Under the pieces are notes generated by a model, which searched no databases, was not told the origin of the DNA, and was given only the letters and a program-made list of their open reading frames with translations. Shown piece after piece: positions 7,347 to 15,364 of a stretch of DNA of 64,000 nt. Both the position numbers and the translations under genes were made by a program. This DNA comes from JADJXV01 sp964527785 (GTDB lineage Bacteria; Bacteroidota; Ignavibacteria; Kapaibacteriales; UBA961): contig CAZGNO010000008.1 in assembly GCA_964527785.1 (NCBI GenBank), positions 6,978 to 70,977 of the forward strand. Reading direction: 5' to 3'. Position 1 is the first letter of the stretch. Each line of letters starts with the position of its first letter.

Positions 7347-7844
7347 ATGTCGAAACTTAAACAGTTTCTAATAATGGTGGTGCTTTTGGCATCGTTTTCG
7401 GTCAATGCTTATAGCCAAACATTAGTAGCGCAAATCACTACGACCGGCGATGTCGGTCAAACAGGAACTATACCTGTGGTTCATAGTCAATTGAAATTTA
7501 CAGCAGCAGCAAATAAAACATATGCCTTCCGTATGAAAGGCGGGTTTGTTGCTACTCAGAATTACGGGTTTAAGTGGGTTTTCACAGGACCTTCAGGAGT
7601 TTCCGGTAATTGTTACCACATGGGTAGCAATGCTTACGGTGGTGGAAGTGATTTGAATTGTTTTACTGAACATGGTCATATTGCAACCTCTTCAGGTACA
7701 ACCTTACAAGTATTTCAAGGAACATTTACAACGTCAGGTACGGGCGGTGATATTGAATTTGCATTTTGCCAACAAGTGAATAGTGGAGGTAATCCAGCAA
7801 CTGTAAAAAAGAACTTCGTTATGGAAGTTTGGGAAATGCCGTAA
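7347..7844 (+). CDS. Phage-encoded secreted protein, 165 aa
   Basis: A classical Sec signal peptide (Lys-rich n-region, hydrophobic core LIMVVLLASFSV, cleavage near NAYSQ) precedes an all-beta domain with Cys pairs (GNCYHMGS and LNCFTEHG). No family is recognised. ATG 7347 is preferred over 7335 because a TGGAG site lies 6 bases upstream. Export to periplasm or surface is unusual for a virion gene. It could be a superinfection-exclusion or conversion factor expressed from the prophage, or a fibre accessory. It is the last gene before a terminator. Confidence 0.65.
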   Translation: MSKLKQFLIMVVLLASFSVNAYSQTLVAQITTTGDVGQTGTIPVVHSQLKFTAAANKTYAFRMKGGFVATQNYGFKWVFTGPSGVSGNCYHMGSNAYGGGSDLNCFTEHGHIATSSGTTLQVFQGTFTTSGTGGDIEFAFCQQVNSGGNPATVKKNFVMEVWEMP

Positions 7845-7857
7845 AATTGTATTAACG

Positions 7858-7878
7858 GACGGGTGTAAAAAGCCCGTC
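7858..7878 (+). terminator. Hairpin after tail-fibre block
   Basis: GACGGG (7858-7863) pairs with CCCGTC (7873-7878) around a 9-base loop, 14 bases past the stop of the secreted protein. The T-tract is weak (TATCGTTTG), so termination may be partial. It separates the lysis/fibre block from the packaging block. Confidence 0.5.
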
Positions 7879-7883
7879 TATCG

Positions 7884-7915
7884 TTTGTTTGGTGGGGTTG
7901 TACCGATTAATTTAT
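7884..7915 (+). promoter_or_regulatory. Bacteroidota-type promoter before terminase
   Basis: TTTG (7884-7887), 20 bases, then TAATTTAT (7908-7915) matches the -33/-7 layout of Bacteroidota promoters apart from the last -7 bases. A very similar element, also in a TTTGTTTGGTGG context, lies at 25848-25878. It would drive the packaging and structural operon. Confidence 0.4.
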
Positions 7916-7928
7916 CAAGTCTAAAAAT

Positions 7929-8447
7929 GTGGCAAAAAGTTCACCCAAAAAATCAGTTAAAAAGAAGCCGAAAAGAGGAAAAAGAAGTGTAGCTAAAGTT
8001 CCGCAAAATTCAGCACGGAAAAACGCTATGATTTCCGCTTTGATTTCAACTTTAGGAATTGTTTCAACTGCCTGTGAATTAGTAGGGATAGACAGAAATA
8101 CTCACTACAATTGGTACGAAAAAGACGAAAAATATAAAAAACGTGTTGATGAACTGTTAAATGTGAGCCTTGATTTTGCCGAAAGTAAGCTATTTGAAAC
8201 CATAAAAGGTGTGGAGTTAGACGAAGATAAGATTTTCTTGCATGAAGGTGCGCCGGTAGTTGTAGCAACAAAGAAACGCTATCCCCCTTCAGACGCTAAC
8301 ATACGGTTCTATTTGGACAGAAAAGGTACAAAACGGGGTTACGGTACGGAACAGCAGTTGAATAAGGATAAGCAAGAATCCATACAGCCGCCTCCGGTAA
8401 CGTTCACTCGAAGGACTACAAATGATAACGATGGAACTGTCGGATAA
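7929..8447 (+). CDS. Terminase small subunit, 172 aa
   Basis: After a Lys/Arg-rich N-terminal extension (about 30 residues) comes a helix-turn-helix (about residues 35-62, including STACELVGIDRNTHYNWYEK) typical of terminase small subunits that bind the packaging site. The C-terminal part is helical, with the common KYPPSDxNIRFYLD-like segment seen in the family. It starts with GTG. It overlaps the large subunit by 26 bases, the normal arrangement. It recognises phage DNA and recruits the large subunit. Confidence 0.85.
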   Translation: MAKSSPKKSVKKKPKRGKRSVAKVPQNSARKNAMISALISTLGIVSTACELVGIDRNTHYNWYEKDEKYKKRVDELLNVSLDFAESKLFETIKGVELDEDKIFLHEGAPVVVATKKRYPPSDANIRFYLDRKGTKRGYGTEQQLNKDKQESIQPPPVTFTRRTTNDNDGTVG

Positions 8448-9726
8448 GCAGTTTGACGCAATAGATAATGATTCTGAAGAAACGTTCTATATAGGTGGGA
8501 TTGGAAGCGGGAAAACGTTTGTGTTGGGTGCGTTTGTTTACAATGAGTGTAGGTTAAAAGGAAGCGTAGGGCTAATAACAGCACCTGTTTTCGACACTCT
8601 GAACAATAGTACATTACCTGAACTGAAAAACGTATGGGGGCAATTGGGACTGATTGAAGGTGTTCATTATGTAATTGGCAGCATGCCTCCTAAAGAGTGG
8701 AATATCCCAAATTATACAAATCGAAACGGTAAAATCCTTACATGGCGTTGGGGTTCTTATTCAATTTTAGACGGCTCGGATAACTTCAATAAACACCTTG
8801 GACTGCAACTTGATTATGTAGCTGCTGACGAGTTTCGAGACGTAAAAGTCGGTGCATGGGATAAGTATCGCGGTCGTATGAGAGGCAAAGCAAAGAAAGC
8901 ACTCGGATTACAATATAAAATGCTGGCGGTTACGACTCCACCGGATGACCCGAATAAAATTGAAAAGCTGATTAACGACAGGGTGAATGTTATCTACGGT
9001 ACGTCATTCGACAATGCTAAGAATCTTCCTGAGGGCTATTTAGAAGGATTGATTGATAAGTACGACGAAATAACGTACAATCGTGAAGTATTAGGGCAGA
9101 TGATTCACTTAGGCGGTTCCCGGGCTTATCACGCCTTTTCAGATGAAAGTGTAGTCAGACAGGACTTTATTCCGAACGCTCCAACGGTAATGTGTTGGGA
9201 CTTCAATGCAAGTGCTAAGAAGCCGATGAGTACGAGCTTGATTCAGGAAATAGGCGGAAAATACTACGTAACTAAAGAGTTCATATTTAAGAATGGCAAT
9301 ACCGATGAACAATGTAAAAACATACTGGATTTTTTTCAAAAGTCTAGTTTTAACGGTACACTCGAAGTTACAGGCGACTATTCAGGACATAGGAAGGAAT
9401 CCAATGCAACCCGTTCTGATTATGCTATTATCGAGCATTATTTTTCTCGTTATCCCGATTATAGACTTAAAACGCGCCCGACGCTTGCCATACGGGATAG
9501 AGTTGCCTCTCTCAACACTCAATTTCTTAGTATGGGTGGAGAGCGAAAACTTTGGGTAGATAATCGTTGTGTAAAGACAATTGAGGATTTGTACAAAACA
9601 AGGTGGAAAGAAAGCGGGCAAGGATTAGACGATACAGACCCTGAACGCACCCATCCAAGCGATGCGTTAAGTTACTGGGCGTATAATTATTTTCCGATTG
9701 ATAGGAAGGAATTTGTATATGGATAA
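8422..9726 (+). CDS. Terminase large subunit, 434 aa
   Basis: The ATPase domain shows Walker A GGIGSGKT (about residues 25-32) and Walker B DYVAADE (about 130-136), followed by the coupling motif VTTPPD. The C-terminal nuclease domain carries an Asp in MCWDFNAS, a second in TGDYSGH and the conserved HPSDALSYWAYN near the end. It powers DNA translocation into the capsid and cuts concatemers. Length is normal for siphovirus-type terminases. ATG 8431 is an alternative start. The last bases overlap a small ORF. Confidence 0.95.
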   Translation: MITMELSDKQFDAIDNDSEETFYIGGIGSGKTFVLGAFVYNECRLKGSVGLITAPVFDTLNNSTLPELKNVWGQLGLIEGVHYVIGSMPPKEWNIPNYTNRNGKILTWRWGSYSILDGSDNFNKHLGLQLDYVAADEFRDVKVGAWDKYRGRMRGKAKKALGLQYKMLAVTTPPDDPNKIEKLINDRVNVIYGTSFDNAKNLPEGYLEGLIDKYDEITYNREVLGQMIHLGGSRAYHAFSDESVVRQDFIPNAPTVMCWDFNASAKKPMSTSLIQEIGGKYYVTKEFIFKNGNTDEQCKNILDFFQKSSFNGTLEVTGDYSGHRKESNATRSDYAIIEHYFSRYPDYRLKTRPTLAIRDRVASLNTQFLSMGGERKLWVDNRCVKTIEDLYKTRWKESGQGLDDTDPERTHPSDALSYWAYNYFPIDRKEFVYG

Positions 9727-9847
9727 TGTAAATAAAATACAACAGGATTTAAGGGATAGAAAGATTACCTACAGTCAGTATTTTAAGAGACTATCCAAAC
9801 GACTAAAGAAATTTCAAAAGCCCGATTTTCAACACTCCAATAATTGA
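9719..9847 (+). CDS. Small basic phage protein, 42 aa
   Basis: The ATG lies within the last codons of the terminase and the stop is one base before the next ATG, giving tight packing on both sides. The peptide is rich in Lys, Arg and Gln and probably helical. No family is recognised. Coupling is the main support. Confidence 0.5.
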   Translation: MDNVNKIQQDLRDRKITYSQYFKRLSKRLKKFQKPDFQHSNN

Positions 9848-9848
9848 T

Positions 9849-10091
9849 ATGCCTGATTACGCCCCGGATAAAGACAAAACAGAAGCTATTGCAGCGATAC
9901 TCGGTTCATCAAAGTATGTTGTAATTGTCGAATCCGATACAGACCCAAAAGACGGTGAAGACAAATCGAAAGAACCTACTCAGTACGGTTTTTTCTTTAA
10001 CGACTACATGGGTTCTTTCGGGTTAATTGCCTGGGCTTCATCAAAGTTAAAAAAATCTATTGATAAAATGGGGAATGAAGACAACGAATGA
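9849..10091 (+). CDS. Hypothetical phage protein, 80 aa
   Basis: This is a small acidic protein with a beta strand (KYVVIVESD, about residues 22-30), a polar loop rich in Asp, Lys and Glu, and a hydrophobic middle (YMGSFGLIAWASS). It is not long enough for a clear membrane protein. It sits between terminase and portal and its stop overlaps the portal start (ATGA), so it is translated with the morphogenesis genes. Function is unknown. Confidence 0.65.
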   Translation: MPDYAPDKDKTEAIAAILGSSKYVVIVESDTDPKDGEDKSKEPTQYGFFFNDYMGSFGLIAWASSKLKKSIDKMGNEDNE

Positions 10092-11602
10092 GTAACACAC
10101 AAATCACATTGCGCGGTTCGGATCACATAAGAGCTTTTGCGCTCTCATTCTCTGTTATTTGGGGTGCTACTCCGTTATCAAATGAAGTAAACAACCTCGC
10201 TTATTTCCGTGCATTGACCTGTTTCATTGGTAGCGAATACGATGATTTGGAAGATAGGCGTAAGTTGATGTATCAGTACTTGAGCAATGACTTTGCTACT
10301 GACAGTGAGGACGATACAATAAACCAACTGTACAGGGTTATTCCCATTGAAGAATTTGTTAATCGAGTACTCAGAAATCTTTGCGGACTCTATTCAAAAG
10401 CTCCAAACCGTAAGTTTGACGTAAGCAATTCAAATATAGACGATGCTTATAAAAACGCCGATGTAAACAGTTCGCTTCGATATGCTCATAAAATAGCAAA
10501 GTTATGTAATACAGCCCTTGTAATGCCAGTTGTAAGGGACTTTAAAATTGAAATAGATGTATTGCCTCCTGACTTGTTTCGTGTCGTTACCGATAAAAAA
10601 GACCATCGTAAAATCACTGAATTATGGATACCTGTAAACTTACCGGATGCAGCGGGAAACCCAGTCTATACGTTTAAGGTTTGGACAGATAAAACGTACC
10701 GGGTACTTGATGCTGAAGGTCGGGAAATAAGCAGTGAGGCAAACAAGTACGGAATTATCCCTGCTTGTTTTTTACAGTTTACACACAGTAGAACAGATTT
10801 TTACGGGGGTGGTTTGTGGGAATTGCTGTTTGCAGTTTTGGATGACAACAAATTGTGTTTTCTTGCTAATAATGACGTTGTTTACAGTGCATTTTCGGTG
10901 TGGATTGCGACTAATTTCGGTAAGGAAAATATCAAACTTGCACCGAACAGACTTTTGAGAGTGGACAAAGTGACCAGTGGAGAGGGTTTTGAAGTAGCCC
11001 CGTCACTTGACAGCGTGGGCGGTAATGGAATATTCCCAAACATAGATGATTTACGCGACCGGCGATATAAAATAGCAATGCGTAAAATGGGACTGCCTGA
11101 AAGTTTAATTAGCGCAAATCCCGGACTTGCACCATCGGGAGTGGCGATGCAGATTGACAGAATGGAGTTACTGGACTTACGTTCCGAAGATGCCGGTACT
11201 TTCACAAAGTTTGAGAATGATTTTTACCCGGTTTTTGCAAAAATAGTCAATAAGGATTTGGGACTGGGATTACCTGAAACTTGTTCGGTAGGTATTGACT
11301 ATATAGAAGATGCGGAATACATAGAGCCCGCCGTTGAACAGGCGAATACACTCGCTCAATTTGAATACGGCTTACTGTCTGCAAAAGACTTTGTAGCCAA
11401 ACACATAAAAAACGAATTGATAACGACCGATGAGGAAGCTATTAATTATCTTATTAAAAATCGTACACTATTGGAGAAACTAAAATCTCATGGACAACAA
11501 ACTACGCAACAGGCACTTGATGAGGACAGCACAAGCGGAAGCGGACAGACAGAAACAGCCGCTATTGGACAGGATAGCGGAACTAGAAGCGCAATTATCT
11601 GA
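10088..11602 (+). CDS. Phage portal protein (SPP1 Gp6-like), 504 aa
   Basis: Position directly after terminase, length of 504 aa, and the pattern of an N-terminal clip/wing region, a central GGGLWELLFAVLDDNK segment and a downstream LPESLISANPGLAPSG segment fit portal proteins of the SPP1 Gp6 group. Twelve copies form the DNA entry channel in the capsid vertex and dock the terminase. The last 113 bases overlap the next gene in another frame, and the overlapped C-terminus is a low-complexity Gln/Ser/Thr tail that can tolerate this. Confidence 0.85.
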   Translation: MSNTQITLRGSDHIRAFALSFSVIWGATPLSNEVNNLAYFRALTCFIGSEYDDLEDRRKLMYQYLSNDFATDSEDDTINQLYRVIPIEEFVNRVLRNLCGLYSKAPNRKFDVSNSNIDDAYKNADVNSSLRYAHKIAKLCNTALVMPVVRDFKIEIDVLPPDLFRVVTDKKDHRKITELWIPVNLPDAAGNPVYTFKVWTDKTYRVLDAEGREISSEANKYGIIPACFLQFTHSRTDFYGGGLWELLFAVLDDNKLCFLANNDVVYSAFSVWIATNFGKENIKLAPNRLLRVDKVTSGEGFEVAPSLDSVGGNGIFPNIDDLRDRRYKIAMRKMGLPESLISANPGLAPSGVAMQIDRMELLDLRSEDAGTFTKFENDFYPVFAKIVNKDLGLGLPETCSVGIDYIEDAEYIEPAVEQANTLAQFEYGLLSAKDFVAKHIKNELITTDEEAINYLIKNRTLLEKLKSHGQQTTQQALDEDSTSGSGQTETAAIGQDSGTRSAII

Positions 11603-11909
11603 AAAGCCAACGTTAATAGCGGAACTGGATATTTCAAAGTTCCAAGAGCAAATTGACGAAGTAACAAAAGAGCATATATTAAAGTTAGGTACACAGCTCG
11701 AAGACTGCAAAATTCAATTCGAGGCAATTGTGAATACTACAGGCACAAAGGACGCTATCAAACAAATTGCTACAGATGCACTAAAAATGTGGGAAACCGA
11801 TGAGCAAGGAACAGACGAAAATACGTCCACCGATGAGCAAGGAACAGACGAAACACCCGAAATCGGTCAAGTGGAGAAACCAACTGAAGAATCAAATTTG
11901 CCAGCTTAA
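11490..11909 (+). CDS. Coiled-coil phage protein overlapping portal gene, 139 aa
   Basis: The N-terminal half is a Lys/Glu/Leu coiled coil; the C-terminal tail is acidic and contains a 30-base tandem duplication giving the repeated peptide TDEQGTDE. It begins inside the portal gene (113-base overlap, different frame) and is partly overlapped at its end by a further small ORF. Size, charge and place between portal and scaffold suggest a morphogenesis accessory or head protein. No family is recognised. Confidence 0.65.
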   Translation: MDNKLRNRHLMRTAQAEADRQKQPLLDRIAELEAQLSEKPTLIAELDISKFQEQIDEVTKEHILKLGTQLEDCKIQFEAIVNTTGTKDAIKQIATDALKMWETDEQGTDENTSTDEQGTDETPEIGQVEKPTEESNLPA

Positions 11910-11976
11910 AGACAACGATATTAAGCTACGATTAGTATCAAACATATTAGGTATTGATATACCGACCATAGATTAA
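11800..11976 (+). CDS. Possible overlapping small ORF, 58 aa
   Basis: An ATG inside the tandem repeat of the preceding gene opens a different frame reading MSKEQTK twice, then a basic helical peptide ending ILGIDIPTID. It runs 67 bases past the stop of the upstream gene, filling the gap before the next terminator. There is no clear ribosome-binding site. The natural-looking C-terminal half is the best argument for translation; it may be an accident of the repeat. Confidence 0.35.
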   Translation: MSKEQTKIRPPMSKEQTKHPKSVKWRNQLKNQICQLKDNDIKLRLVSNILGIDIPTID

Positions 11977-12001
11977 GCAATTTTAAAGTTTTGCAAATCA
12001 C

Positions 12002-12040
12002 AGGCGCACATCTTCCAAGTGGAGGGTATGCGCCTTTTTT
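12002..12040 (+). terminator. Rho-independent terminator before scaffold gene
   Basis: AGGCGCA (12002-12008) pairs with TGCGCCT (12029-12035), with further pairing inside (TCCA/TGGA), and six T follow. It is preceded by AAATCACAGGCG, a prefix shared with the hairpins at 15991 and 17071. Confidence 0.7.
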
Positions 12041-12062
12041 ATTTTATTCAAGGAATAAGCAA

Positions 12063-12638
12063 ATGCCAGAACCAAATACTCTAAGTGGAGGTGAAACGGG
12101 AAGTCCCGAAAACGGTACAGAATCGGGTAAGTACTCGGCGGATGTACAAAAAGTAATTGACGAATTGACTGCTAAAGCTGCAAAGGCTGAAACGGAACGT
12201 AAAAAAGCGAACGAGGAAGCAGCTGCGTATCGGTTAAAAGAGAAAGAGGCAGCAGACAAAAAGGCGATTGAGAACGGCGAAGCTGCAAAGATTGTAGAGA
12301 GTTTAACAAAAGAGTTGGAGGAAACGAAGTCGCTTACCGCCGCTCAAAAAGCCAAACTCGACAAAGTAGAAGCTGACCGGCGCAAAGAGCTTCTCTCACG
12401 ACTTCCACAAGACAAGGTCAAGAACTACGAAGGGATTGAGTTGTCGGTATTGGAGCTAATTGCAAAGGACTTTGCAGTCGAACAGCCGTCGGGCAATTCA
12501 CAAGGCGGTGAAAGAGGTGGAGGAAATGGCGGTGTACCCTTAACGCTTGAGGGAATGAATCAGACTCAATTACTAAAGCTGATGAATGAAAACCCTGAAG
12601 CATACAAAAAACTAATGGATTCAAATAAAGGAAAATAA
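12063..12638 (+). CDS. Phage capsid scaffolding protein, 191 aa
   Basis: The protein is hydrophilic. A Gly/Ser/Asn-rich start is followed by a long helical core (about residues 20-125) rich in Ala, Lys and Glu, then a flexible Gly-rich segment (GGERGGGNGGV), and a C-terminal helix (MNQTQLLKLMNENPEAYKKL). This is the architecture of phage scaffolding proteins (minor structural GP20-like). It lies directly before the capsid gene. ATG 12063 is preferred over the frame opening at 11991 because that would translate through the terminator hairpin. It guides capsid assembly and leaves the head. Confidence 0.8.
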   Translation: MPEPNTLSGGETGSPENGTESGKYSADVQKVIDELTAKAAKAETERKKANEEAAAYRLKEKEAADKKAIENGEAAKIVESLTKELEETKSLTAAQKAKLDKVEADRRKELLSRLPQDKVKNYEGIELSVLELIAKDFAVEQPSGNSQGGERGGGNGGVPLTLEGMNQTQLLKLMNENPEAYKKLMDSNKGK

Positions 12639-12640
12639 TT

Positions 12641-13822
12641 ATGGCAATTGATTTTGTTCCCGCACTCTATGAGGCGGAAGTACAGCGACTTATGCCGACT
12701 TACGGCAGTCTAGTCGCTAATGGTTTGGTTTTTAATGACCCTGCTCCGACATTCGTGAAAGGTGGGGATTTTTACCATTCCCGTTATCTTAAATCGCTCT
12801 CATTCTTAGGTGACGACAACCGTAGGTCAGCTAGCGATACAGGCGACATCTCCGTGAAGACACTTTCCTACGGTGAAATTAAGGGAGCGATTGTTCGGCG
12901 TTACGATGCTATTGAAGAGGAAGAACTCGACGTTATTATTTCGGGGGTGGATGGAATTACAAAAGTTGCACCGCAAATAGCACAACGTAATACTGCCAAT
13001 ATTGAGAAACGATACGCAGAAGTTCTACGGGGGCTTTACCGTGCAGGCGGTGCACTTGCAGTAACTCACAGTTACGACTACACGGGACTCGGTACTGGTG
13101 GGTTGATGGATGAAATAGCAATCATTAACGGTCAGCAGATGTTCGGTCGTAATTCCGCAATGCTTACTTCCCATCTCCTGCACTCTCATCAGTACGCAAA
13201 TATGCTGAAACTCGGATTGGTGGACTACACACAACTTGCGCAAGGTCAAGAAGTAGCGAGCTCCGGTCAGATGGGAAGTTTTGCAGGAAAACGGTTTATA
13301 GTGGATGATGATTTGTGCGCTCAGATGAACGCTACAGCTACAGCTACAGTTGCAGGCGGTGAGGTCACCGTTATTACTGTTACGAATAGCGGAGGTGGTT
13401 TTACGACTGCTCCGGCAGTTACATTCACTGGTGGAGGTGGTTCGGGCGCAGCAGGGACGGCGGTACTTACGAACGGTGAGGTTACAAGTATTACCATTAC
13501 AAATGCTGGCTCAAGCTACGAAACCGCTCCAACGATTGCTATTGCCTCTACGGGTGCTTACCCATCGTACTTAGTAGGCGGTACACCGTTCTATTTGGGC
13601 TATCAGAAGGCAATGGCAATGAAGTTCGTTACCGATGACATGAAGGTTAATCCTAAGAAGATATTGCGATGGGATGTACATTATTGTCCTCACGTTATCA
13701 ATACATCGTATGTAGATACTACGGTAAATCCTACATCTGCTCAACTGGAGACAGCCGCAAAATGGGAGTCTAGGGCAGACGATGTGACAGACATTAAAAT
13801 CATTCGTGTTCTAACAAAATAG
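12641..13822 (+). CDS. Major capsid protein with inserted beta domain, 393 aa
   Basis: Location after the scaffold, length, and the pattern of an N-terminal arm and a segment on inducible surfaces (GGDFYHSRYLKSL) fit a HK97-fold capsid protein. Residues about 229-300 form an extra module of two similar halves. Each has the pattern GEVT-x-IT-x-TN followed by Gly/Ser residues and TAP, as in the GG-SGY-TSAPTV repeats of phage fibre proteins. Outside it, capsid sequence resumes at YPSYLVGGTPFYLG. The insert probably protrudes as a decoration domain on the head surface. Fold assignment is by context, not by a diagnostic motif. Confidence 0.8.
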   Translation: MAIDFVPALYEAEVQRLMPTYGSLVANGLVFNDPAPTFVKGGDFYHSRYLKSLSFLGDDNRRSASDTGDISVKTLSYGEIKGAIVRRYDAIEEEELDVIISGVDGITKVAPQIAQRNTANIEKRYAEVLRGLYRAGGALAVTHSYDYTGLGTGGLMDEIAIINGQQMFGRNSAMLTSHLLHSHQYANMLKLGLVDYTQLAQGQEVASSGQMGSFAGKRFIVDDDLCAQMNATATATVAGGEVTVITVTNSGGGFTTAPAVTFTGGGGSGAAGTAVLTNGEVTSITITNAGSSYETAPTIAIASTGAYPSYLVGGTPFYLGYQKAMAMKFVTDDMKVNPKKILRWDVHYCPHVINTSYVDTTVNPTSAQLETAAKWESRADDVTDIKIIRVLTK

Positions 13823-13825
13823 CAC

Positions 13826-14029
13826 ATGGGAACGAAACTCATTCGCGGCACACAAACCGCAATCGCAACAGCACAAGGCGTTCACCCTTCTACGGTAAGC
13901 AGAAGAATCAAAGGCGGGGATATTCCTACTACCGTAGAAGGTTTACGCATTCAGGCGGAGAAACAATCACAATTACCGGAAGGGTATATCAATGCCAACA
14001 TCATGGGAACAGCTAACAGCAAACATTGA
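13826..14029 (+). CDS. Small helix-turn-helix phage protein, 67 aa
   Basis: Residues about 11-30 (TAIATAQGVHPSTVSRRIKG) form a helix-turn-helix as found in small DNA-binding phage proteins. It starts 3 bases after the capsid stop and overlaps the next gene by 38 bases. A DNA-binding gene between capsid and connector genes is not typical. It may regulate late genes or be a head-tail adaptor with a similar fold. Confidence 0.6.
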   Translation: MGTKLIRGTQTAIATAQGVHPSTVSRRIKGGDIPTTVEGLRIQAEKQSQLPEGYINANIMGTANSKH

Positions 14030-14402
14030 CATAATGCGCTCAGGTAATGAGGATATGCTTTCACCAGCAGAATACGACGATGAAACTCTGTTAGGACTCA
14101 ATCAAAAAGGATCAAAGGCAGAGATGAAGCTCGATATTCAGCAGGCGTTATCAATTGAATATGATAATGACGGGAGTACGCTTGACGATGTTACAGATAG
14201 GAAAACCGCTCAATTATCCCGGGCTTTGGCTTTTAAGCAGTTATGTATCTTCTATCAGGTTCAAGACGATGGAGAAGGTACAAAAATTCGTATCCGATGG
14301 GAAATGTACAGAAAACTCTATGAGCGTGAACGGCTATTGTTTGGAGGTTTGACGAAGGACGCACCTTCGAGTTCAGTTACATCAAATACCTTTAAGAGGT
14401 GA
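13992..14402 (+). CDS. Head-tail connector-like protein, 136 aa
   Basis: It is an acidic, mostly helical protein of 136 aa with the pattern of gp6/gp15-type head-tail connectors: helices with DDETLLGLNQKG and TAQLSRALAFKQLCIFYQ. It is placed between the capsid and tail completion genes. It would form the ring under the portal that closes the head. Identification rests on position, size and helical content. It overlaps the HTH gene at its start and lies 4 bases before the next gene. Confidence 0.6.
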   Translation: MPTSWEQLTANIDIMRSGNEDMLSPAEYDDETLLGLNQKGSKAEMKLDIQQALSIEYDNDGSTLDDVTDRKTAQLSRALAFKQLCIFYQVQDDGEGTKIRIRWEMYRKLYERERLLFGGLTKDAPSSSVTSNTFKR

Positions 14403-14406
14403 AAAA

Positions 14407-14955
14407 ATGGCTTCAACTGTTGAACAAATACAGGCTCAATTCAATACTGTTTTGAAAAAAAAGCTCAATGCACAGATACTAAGACGTGTTTCCGACGCTA
14501 TTGGAAAACTTATGGTTCGTCAGAATCAAGACAGGATTTTGGAGGGAATTGATAAGAACGGAAAGCCCTTCAAGGGTGTGTCAGGTAAATACAAAAAGCA
14601 GAAACTTCGCTTCATTAACCGTTTGGTAAAGTGGGGTTCTAGGGGTGGCAGAAAGCCCGATTTTGGGACTTTTGCCGCTAAACAAGTAGGTGACGCAATG
14701 CGGCTAACGGGTAATCTTATGGATGATATAGACTACAACAGCAAACCCGCTACTCAGCCGGCAGTCGGAATTTCAAAGTTCAATGTTGAGGTTTATGTAA
14801 GACCACGTTCAATTGGTAAAGCAAAGGGACTTATCAAAAGCGGACGTCCATTCTTAGGACTTGCAACTGGTGTTCGCGGACTTCAGGAAAGGAATCAAAT
14901 AATAGCAGAAATAAGACGCGAATTAGCGGCTTCAGGAACAGGAAGTGTAAAATGA
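14407..14955 (+). CDS. Tail completion/virion morphogenesis protein, 182 aa
   Basis: The basic protein contains RILEGIDKNGKPFKGVSGKY and AMRLTGNLMDDI, both characteristic of the Mu GpG / HK97 gp10-like virion morphogenesis family that joins head and tail. N- and C-terminal parts are helical. It follows a connector-like gene and its stop overlaps the next start (ATGA). RBS GAGGTG lies just upstream of the start. Confidence 0.8.
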   Translation: MASTVEQIQAQFNTVLKKKLNAQILRRVSDAIGKLMVRQNQDRILEGIDKNGKPFKGVSGKYKKQKLRFINRLVKWGSRGGRKPDFGTFAAKQVGDAMRLTGNLMDDIDYNSKPATQPAVGISKFNVEVYVRPRSIGKAKGLIKSGRPFLGLATGVRGLQERNQIIAEIRRELAASGTGSVK

Positions 14956-15344
14956 CACCTGAACAATTCCTAACCGAACTGATTGTGTCTGCAAATGCAG
15001 AATTTAAGTCTAATGTCAGAACAGGCAACGGAACGGACTTGGAAACTTTCTTGAAAAGCAAAGCTGCGGCAAAACCATCGGCTTATATATCCTACGAAGG
15101 GTACTCCGAAATTGATACAAGTGAGGACGGTAAACGTGTCGAGGACGCTGAGAACTACGTTATGTACTTACTTGTAAACAATTCGGTAAAACCCTATCAC
15201 AAAGCAATCAGGGAAAAGCTACTCGAATGCGGTTCAGAATTTACAGACGAAGATGGAAATGATAAATACGTTTCCATGCCAAACGGACAGGCGTATCGGG
15301 AAAATGGCTCGGACGCTTTCGCAATAACAGTAATTATTAAATAA
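14952..15344 (+). CDS. Tail terminator-like protein, 130 aa
   Basis: A 130-aa alpha/beta protein with an N-terminal helix, an exposed acidic loop and alternating strands ending in FAITVIIK. Size, place between tail completion and tail tube genes, and the overall pattern fit tail terminator proteins (lambda gpU / gp37-like), which cap the tail tube. No single diagnostic motif is visible, so the name is inferred from order. Confidence 0.55.
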   Translation: MTPEQFLTELIVSANAEFKSNVRTGNGTDLETFLKSKAAAKPSAYISYEGYSEIDTSEDGKRVEDAENYVMYLLVNNSVKPYHKAIREKLLECGSEFTDEDGNDKYVSMPNGQAYRENGSDAFAITVIIK

Positions 15345-15364
15345 TTTTTTAAAAGGACAAAACA

